Source of the DNA: Deinococcus sp.
Lineage (GTDB): Bacteria; Deinococcota; Deinococci; Deinococcales; Deinococcaceae
Direction: 5' to 3'
Length of the DNA: 10,256 nucleotides
NCBI GenBank assembly: GCA_025351205.1
Contig: JANXWI010000356.1
Location: 1 to 10,256, forward strand
The notes under the pieces are model-generated. The model worked only from the letters and a program-made list of their open reading frames with translations. It did not search any database and was not told the DNA's origin. This document shows positions 6,605 to 10,256 of this stretch, piece by piece; position 1 is the stretch's first letter, and every line of letters begins with the position of its first letter. The position numbers were made by a program, and so were the translations under genes.

Positions 6605-6610
6605 TAACTT

Positions 6611-7030
6611 ATGCGGGCCTGGCTCGCACTCTTTTCGGCCATCGCCTTCGAGGTGATCGGCACCCTCACTCTTAAACTCTCGGCCCTGAACCATCACGCC
6701 GCCGGGTTCCTGATCACGTCCGTCTTTCTCGCCCTCTCATACGCGCTGCTGGCGCTGGCCTTCAGGCGCATTCCGGTGGCGGTGGCGTTCGCCGTCTGGG
6801 AAGCTGCCGGTCTGGTGCTCATCACTCTGGCGGGCGTGACGCTGCTGGGTGAAACGCTCAGCCCACTGCGGCTGCTGGCGCTGCTGGGGCTGGGCCTGGG
6901 TGCCTGGCTGCTGCACGGCGGTACGGTTGCGGTTCAGTCGGCCCAGAAGGTCGTTCCGAAGAAAACCGCGCCCGTTCAGCAGGCCACACTCCGCGAGCCG
7001 ACGATTCGTCTTCCACAGGTTCAGCCATGA
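6611..7030 (+). CDS. mdtJ: SMR-family efflux protein, MdtJ-like subunit
   Basis: This 139-residue protein has four membrane segments (about 3-21, 30-50, 56-78, 84-102), as in small multidrug resistance transporters, which use the proton gradient to export cations. The essential membrane glutamate is present at position 14 (AFEVIGTLTLK). The stretch SYALLALAFRRIPVAVAFAV (43-62) followed by WEAAG, and then GETLS (80-84), resembles E. coli MdtJ closely; MdtJ pairs with MdtI to export spermidine. A soluble, basic, Pro/Gln-rich tail of about 35 residues (105-139) extends beyond the usual SMR length. The stop overlaps the start of the next SMR gene (ATGA), so equal synthesis of a heterodimer is likely. 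Substrate is inferred only; other paired SMR proteins handle drugs, guanidinium-type compounds or nicotine metabolites. Confidence 0.87.
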   Translation: MRAWLALFSAIAFEVIGTLTLKLSALNHHAAGFLITSVFLALSYALLALAFRRIPVAVAFAVWEAAGLVLITLAGVTLLGETLSPLRLLALLGLGLGAWLLHGGTVAVQSAQKVVPKKTAPVQQATLREPTIRLPQVQP

Positions 7031-7362
7031 CGTCAACCGTAACGTGGACGCCTTTCCTGCTGTTGATCCTGGCCGCTCTCCTTGACGTGGGGGCCAACAT
7101 CCTGCTCAAACGCTCAGACGGCCTGAGACACCGCCTGCCCGCGCTGGGCGGCATCGCGCTGATTCTGCTGGCCTTTGCGCTGCTCGGCGTGGCCCTGAAA
7201 AGCGTGCCGCTGGGCGTGGCCTACGCGGTCTGGGGTGGCCTGGGCATCGTATTGACCGCGCTTCTGAGCCTGAACATCGACGGAGTCCGCTTCACCGTGC
7301 GCGGCTGGGCGGGCCTGACGCTGATCGTGGGCAGCGTGCTGCTGATGCACATGGGCGGGTAG
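7027..7362 (+). CDS. mdtI: SMR-family efflux protein, MdtI-like subunit
   Basis: This 111-residue, four-helix membrane protein is of normal SMR length and probably forms a heterodimer with the upstream MdtJ-like protein. MdtI-like features are LLDVGANILLKRSDGLRHR (18-36) and VAYAVWGGLG (64-73), both aligned by eye with E. coli MdtI. The membrane acidic residue that is glutamate in nearly all SMR proteins is aspartate here (Asp20), and the usual G-E/Q loop motif after helix 3 reads NIDGVRF (83-89). The partner keeps its glutamate, so proton coupling in the pair could be asymmetric. The start is the ATG at 7027, four bases overlapping the upstream stop. The gene ends only 16 bases before the end of the convergent VWA gene, with no obvious terminator between them. 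Confidence 0.87.
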   Translation: MTSTVTWTPFLLLILAALLDVGANILLKRSDGLRHRLPALGGIALILLAFALLGVALKSVPLGVAYAVWGGLGIVLTALLSLNIDGVRFTVRGWAGLTLIVGSVLLMHMGG

Positions 7363-7378
7363 GACAGACCTTCGCCGT

Positions 7379-8725
7379 TTATTTTCGCCCTGGCACGCGC
7401 AGGGCGGCGTACTCGGCGGGGGTGCTGGCGTGCGTGAGCAGGGTCAGGTACGGCAGCACGGCCTGCATGCCGCGCGTGCTGGGCAAGAAGGCCGGGTGGG
7501 CCGCCAGCGGATTGAGCCACACCAGCGCCGCTGTCCTCCTTGCCAGTTCGCGCACGGCGTCGGTCAACTGCGCAGTGTCGCCCACTTCCAGCCCGTCACT
7601 GACGATCAGCACCAGCGTCGAGGGTGACAGCAGACGGTCCGCATGGTCCCGCAGAAACGCCTGGAGGTTGACCCCGATACGGGTGCCACCGCCCCAGGTC
7701 CCCCCCATCGGCGGCAGACCGGGCCGCTGGCTCCCGGTAACCTTCTGGCCGCTGTCCAGCCGTTGCAACTCGGGCGTCAGGTCGCGCAGCTGCGTCGAGA
7801 AGCTGAAGGTGTGTGCCCGCTGGCTGAGCCGGGTCAGGGCGGCGGCGAAATGCAGGGCGTCGGTGGCGTGGTCGTCCATCGAGCGGCTGGCGTCGATGAG
7901 CGTCACGACACTCGCCCCACGTCGGGGACGGGAACGCCAGTACAGCCGGATAGCCTCGCCATCGGTGCCCAGGGCGGCCCGCAGGGTGCGGCGCGGGTCG
8001 AGCTTCACGCCGCGCACGGCGGGCGTCCAGCGGCGGGCGGGGCGCAGGTGCAGGTGGCGCAGGAAGGTGCGTGCGGCCTGGGCGTAAGAGGCGTCGGTGT
8101 CGGCGCTCAGATCGGGCGCGGCCCCCGCCTCCTGCTGACCGCTGGCAGCGGCGCGCACAATCTGTTGCGCGTCCGTGTCGCCCTGCGCGCCCGGGTCATG
8201 GCGGCTGGGGCCAGCAGCGCCGCTGTCGTCAGGGTCGTCTGCATCTGGATCGTCGGCGGGCCGCTGCCGCGTGACCGGGCGAACTTTACTGCGCTCCGGC
8301 ACGCCTGGAGGGTCGCTGTCGTCCGGCCTGGAGGCTGCGGGCGGCGGATTCCAGCCGAGATTGACCGGCGGCAGCGCGTCCTGCCGCACCGGACGCGGGC
8401 CGGTCGAGCGCAGAAAATGAGCGTCGAAGGCCAGATCGAACACCGCCAGATGTTCGGCGCGGCTGCAACACACCGCCCGCAGCGCCGAACGGACACGCTG
8501 CACCTGCGACACGCCCACCGCCCGCACCGCCTGGAGCGCCAGCAGCGCCTCGCCCGGCCCCAGCGCAAAGGCGTGATCGCGGCGCAGCACGGTGCAGAAG
8601 GTGCAGATGCTGGCGTCGAGTGTGGCCGGGTCTGGCGTGGCTGGATTCAGGGGGGCTGGATTCAGGGGGGCCGGGTTGAGCGTGGCTGGTTCGGGAGGAA
8701 TTGGCTGATCTGACACCCCGCTCAC
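7379..8725 (-). CDS. coxE: CoxE-like VWA-domain protein, molybdo-hydroxylase maturation
   Basis: The 448-residue protein has a C-terminal von Willebrand A domain (about 270-435) with an intact metal site: Asp278-x-Ser280-x-Ser282 in LIDASRSM, Thr348 in GGGTRIG and Asp377 in IVSDGLE. The order of N-terminal region, disordered linker and VWA domain fits the CoxE family. In Oligotropha (Afipia), CoxE works with the AAA+ protein CoxD in maturing CO dehydrogenase; MoxR/VWA pairs act as metal- or cofactor-insertion chaperones generally. Residues 12-37 are a five-residue Pro/Asn/Ala repeat. Residues 130-215 are Asp/Pro-rich and probably disordered. A Cys pair (CTFC, 41-44) and CC (86-87) are present. 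The start is GTG at 8725, overlapping the ATPase stop by GTGA. The next ATG lies far inside, so this start is favoured. Confidence 0.85.
   Translation of the reverse strand: MSGVSDQPIPPEPATLNPAPLNPAPLNPATPDPATLDASICTFCTVLRRDHAFALGPGEALLALQAVRAVGVSQVQRVRSALRAVCCSRAEHLAVFDLAFDAHFLRSTGPRPVRQDALPPVNLGWNPPPAASRPDDSDPPGVPERSKVRPVTRQRPADDPDADDPDDSGAAGPSRHDPGAQGDTDAQQIVRAAASGQQEAGAAPDLSADTDASYAQAARTFLRHLHLRPARRWTPAVRGVKLDPRRTLRAALGTDGEAIRLYWRSRPRRGASVVTLIDASRSMDDHATDALHFAAALTRLSQRAHTFSFSTQLRDLTPELQRLDSGQKVTGSQRPGLPPMGGTWGGGTRIGVNLQAFLRDHADRLLSPSTLVLIVSDGLEVGDTAQLTDAVRELARRTAALVWLNPLAAHPAFLPSTRGMQAVLPYLTLLTHASTPAEYAALRVPGRK
8624..8698 (-). repeat. Degenerate 15-bp tandem repeat in the coxE-like gene
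   Basis: Five 15-base units start at 8624, 8639, 8654, 8669 and 8684 on the plus strand. The units at 8639 and 8654 are identical (GGCTGGATTCAGGGG); the others diverge. Because 15 is a multiple of three, the array codes for a five-residue repeat (LNPAP, LNPAP, LNPAT, PDPAT) near the N-terminus, and unit gain or loss would keep the frame. Confidence 0.8.
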
Positions 8726-9669
8726 GGCACGCGCACCGCACCGACCCCGAAGTCCGTCTCCAGTTTCTTCGGGGCGGCGGGCGCGGGCGCGGCCTCGGTC
8801 CAGACCGCCTTCAGCGCGGGCAGATGTCGGTCCAGCGCGTCCCAGTCCTCGCGGGCCTTGAGGATGCAGCCGCGCGTGCGCCGCACCGTGGCCTCGTCGA
8901 GCGACCCTTTGCCCAGGCTCATCAACGCCAACGCCCAGTCGAGCGTTTCAGCCACGCCGGGCAGTTTCCGCAGCGGCAACTCGCGCAGCTTCGCCATCAC
9001 GTTCACGACCTGTTCAGCCAGCTGCGCGCCGATGCCGGGCAGCCGCGCGGCCACGATTCGGCGCTCCTCTTCAGGCGTCGGATAGCCCTGCCAGGCATAC
9101 AGACAGCGGCGGCGCAGCGCGTCGCTCAAATCGCGGGTGCGGTTGCCGGTCAGGATCACGTGCGGCACCGTCTGGGCCACGATGGTGCCCAGCTCCGGGA
9201 TGCTGATCTGCCAGTCCGAGAGCAGCTCCAGCAGAAACGCCTCGAAGGCCTCGTCGGCGCGGTCTACCTCGTCGATCAGCAGCACCGGGGCCACAGGCTG
9301 CGAGATGGCCTCCAGCAGCGGGCGTCGCAGCAGAAACTCGGGGCGGTAGACATCGGTCTCGGCCTGTGCGTCTTTTTCGTGCAGCCGCAGATGCAGCAGC
9401 TGCCGGGGATAGTTCCACTCGTACAGCGCACTCTGGGCGTCGAGTCCGTCGTAGCATTGCAACCGGATGAGCCGGGTTCCCAGCACCTCGGCCAGGGTGC
9501 GCGCGCTCTGGGTCTTGCCCACCCCGGCGGGGCCTTCGAGCAGCAGCGGGCGCCCCAGCGTCAGGCTCAGGCTGAGCGCCGTGGAGAAGTCTTCCCCGAT
9601 GATGTGACCGCGCTCAGCGAAGGCCGCCTCCAGCGCTTCTGGAGCGTGCTGCTGCGGAAGCTGGCTCAC
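8722..9669 (-). CDS. coxD: MoxR-family AAA+ ATPase, CoxD-like
   Basis: This 315-residue ATPase is of usual MoxR length. Walker A is GPAGVGKT (46-53), Walker B is VLLIDEVD (129-136) with the catalytic Asp133-Glu134, sensor 1 is Asn176 in ILTGNRT, and an arginine run (186-188, ALRRRC) follows in the arginine-finger region. A helical C-terminal lid (about 200-285) is present, ending in a Pro/Ala tail. CoxD-type ATPases unfold or remodel the apo-enzyme so that the sulfur and metal of the molybdenum centre can be placed, acting with CoxE-type VWA partners. The gene sits between the XdhC-like and VWA genes with four-base GTGA overlaps at both ends, the gene order expected of such a module. The start is GTG at 9669; no Shine-Dalgarno is needed if reading is coupled. 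General MoxR function is certain; the target enzyme is inferred. Confidence 0.9.
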   Translation of the reverse strand: MSQLPQQHAPEALEAAFAERGHIIGEDFSTALSLSLTLGRPLLLEGPAGVGKTQSARTLAEVLGTRLIRLQCYDGLDAQSALYEWNYPRQLLHLRLHEKDAQAETDVYRPEFLLRRPLLEAISQPVAPVLLIDEVDRADEAFEAFLLELLSDWQISIPELGTIVAQTVPHVILTGNRTRDLSDALRRRCLYAWQGYPTPEEERRIVAARLPGIGAQLAEQVVNVMAKLRELPLRKLPGVAETLDWALALMSLGKGSLDEATVRRTRGCILKAREDWDALDRHLPALKAVWTEAAPAPAAPKKLETDFGVGAVRVP

Positions 9670-10256
9670 GGCAGGGCTGCCTGTGCGGCGTCCAAATACG
9701 ACTGCGGGTCTTTCAGAAAGCGGCGCTTGCAGTTGGGGCAGGTGAAATAGAACCGCTGGCCGCCGTGGTCGCTGTGGTGCAGCGCGCCTGCGATCTCGAT
9801 TTCCTCGCCGTCTACCGGGCTGCGGGCGTATCCGGGCCGGGTGAGGCCCCAGACGGGGGCGGCAGATTCAGCCGGGGCGGGCGGCACCGCTTCCGGCTGG
9901 ACAGGCGGCGTCCAGCGTGGCGGAGCGTTTTCAGTCGCCTGTGCCGCACTCTTCTGCCGCTGCTCGATCAGCCCCGCCAGAATGGACACGGCCACCTCGC
10001 CGGGCGTCCGCGCGCCGATGTCCAGCCCGGCGGGAGCCTGAACGCGCGCCACGTCTGTTTCGGGCACGCCCTGGAGCGTGAGCAGTTCGCGCACCGTCAC
10101 GGCCCGCTTGCGGCTCGACAGCAGCGCCACGCTGTTCACGCCGCCCCGCAGCAGCGCCTCCAGCGCCAGTTCGTCGTAGTGTCCCTGCGAGGCCACCACC
10201 GCCGAGACCTGCGCCAGGGCGGCAGGCGGCAGGGCGGCCAGCATCACCGGCAGGTC
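9666..10256 (-). CDS. XdhC/CoxI-family protein with a YHS-like C-terminal domain (partial)
   Basis: The frame is open to the window end, so the N-terminus is missing; 196 residues are visible. Residues 16-100 match the C-terminal part of XdhC/CoxI proteins: VVASQGHYDELALEALL, ALLSSRKRA (44-52) and the signature APAGLDIGARTPGEVAVSI (74-92). XdhC proteins bind molybdenum cofactor, help add its terminal sulfur and deliver it to xanthine dehydrogenase-type enzymes. After a Pro/Ala linker (about 103-145), residues 147-190 form a YHS-like domain, with SPVDGEEIEIAG, FYFTCPNCKRRF and DPQSYL. YHS domains have Cys residues and are linked to heavy-metal binding; here the Cys pair of CPNC is kept, but the usual Cys of the DPVCG motif is Asp. 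The start lies beyond 10256. It is the first visible gene of this operon, which overlaps onward by GTGA. Confidence 0.82.
   Translation of the reverse strand, partial: DLPVMLAALPPAALAQVSAVVASQGHYDELALEALLRGGVNSVALLSSRKRAVTVRELLTLQGVPETDVARVQAPAGLDIGARTPGEVAVSILAGLIEQRQKSAAQATENAPPRWTPPVQPEAVPPAPAESAAPVWGLTRPGYARSPVDGEEIEIAGALHHSDHGGQRFYFTCPNCKRRFLKDPQSYLDAAQAALP

Larger units (their letters stand above)
6071..6610. other. Long intergenic region between divergent operons
   Basis: About 540 bases separate the divergent permease/azlCD and SMR operons. The region contains a probable small ORF (6264-6416), a hairpin cluster at 6205-6234, a hairpin over the small ORF's stop (6396-6415), two copies of the palindromic 13-mer GGGCGCGCCCGGT, and a set of ACGT/TCTGA motifs from 6427 to 6587. 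Candidate -10 boxes are TATCCT on the minus strand (complement of 6123-6128) for the permease operon and TATACA at 6538-6543 for the SMR pair; neither has a good -35. Confidence 0.6.

Noticed and set aside
6417..6610. Guanidine riboswitch before the SMR genes
   Set aside because: SMR genes often follow such riboswitches, but no paired hairpins with ACGR loops or other conserved core could be seen.
7643..8713. 356-codon plus-strand frame opposite the VWA gene
   Set aside because: Antisense of a recognised domain with intact metal-site residues; no motif in this frame.
8701..9750. 349-codon plus-strand frame opposite the MoxR gene
   Set aside because: Antisense of an ATPase with complete Walker motifs; biased Gln/Arg translation typical of GC-rich shadows.

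Overview
The window looks like chromosomal DNA of a high-G+C bacterium, most likely Deinococcus or a close relative. This is inference, based on strong third-position G/C bias, few Shine-Dalgarno sites, -10-like hexamers sitting almost on start codons (the leaderless style common in Deinococcus), and the protein families present. No rRNA, tRNA, CRISPR array, intact insertion sequence or phage gene was seen.

Layout. 1-86: probable tail of an unidentified gene. 155-1315 (+): glutaryl-CoA-dehydrogenase-type acyl-CoA dehydrogenase. 1316-1665: a gene-free stretch with several hairpins. 1666-2265 (-): Nudix hydrolase, diverging from 2365-4248 (+), an exported cell-wall amidase with two AMIN domains and a zinc Amidase_3 domain. 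4249-4362: convergent gap with a long imperfect inverted repeat, a likely terminator. 4363-6070 (-): a tightly overlapped operon of an amino-acid ABC permease, then AzlC, then AzlD. 6071-6610: a long intergenic region with a probable 50-residue ORF, several hairpins, a repeated 13-mer palindrome and a recurring ACGT/TCTGA motif before the next gene. 6611-7362 (+): an overlapping pair of small multidrug resistance (SMR) proteins resembling MdtJ and MdtI. 7379-10256 (-): three overlapping genes, in transcription order an XdhC/CoxI-type protein with a YHS-like tail (cut by the window end), a MoxR-type AAA+ ATPase (CoxD-like) and a CoxE-like VWA protein. These form a maturation module for a molybdenum hydroxylase (CO dehydrogenase or xanthine dehydrogenase type); the enzyme genes are probably beyond position 10256.

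How the genes work together. Three units look functionally coherent. The permease/AzlCD operon moves amino acids across the membrane, the SMR pair probably forms a heterodimeric exporter of polyamines or other cations, and the XdhC/MoxR/VWA set probably inserts or remodels the metal centre of a molybdo-enzyme. All four junctions inside the minus-strand operons are GTGA stop/start overlaps and the SMR junction is ATGA, so translational coupling is the rule here. No clearly new defence or mobile system was found. The most interesting points are the XdhC-YHS fusion, the orphan ABC permease with azlCD, the unannotated small ORF, and the repeated motif before the SMR pair.
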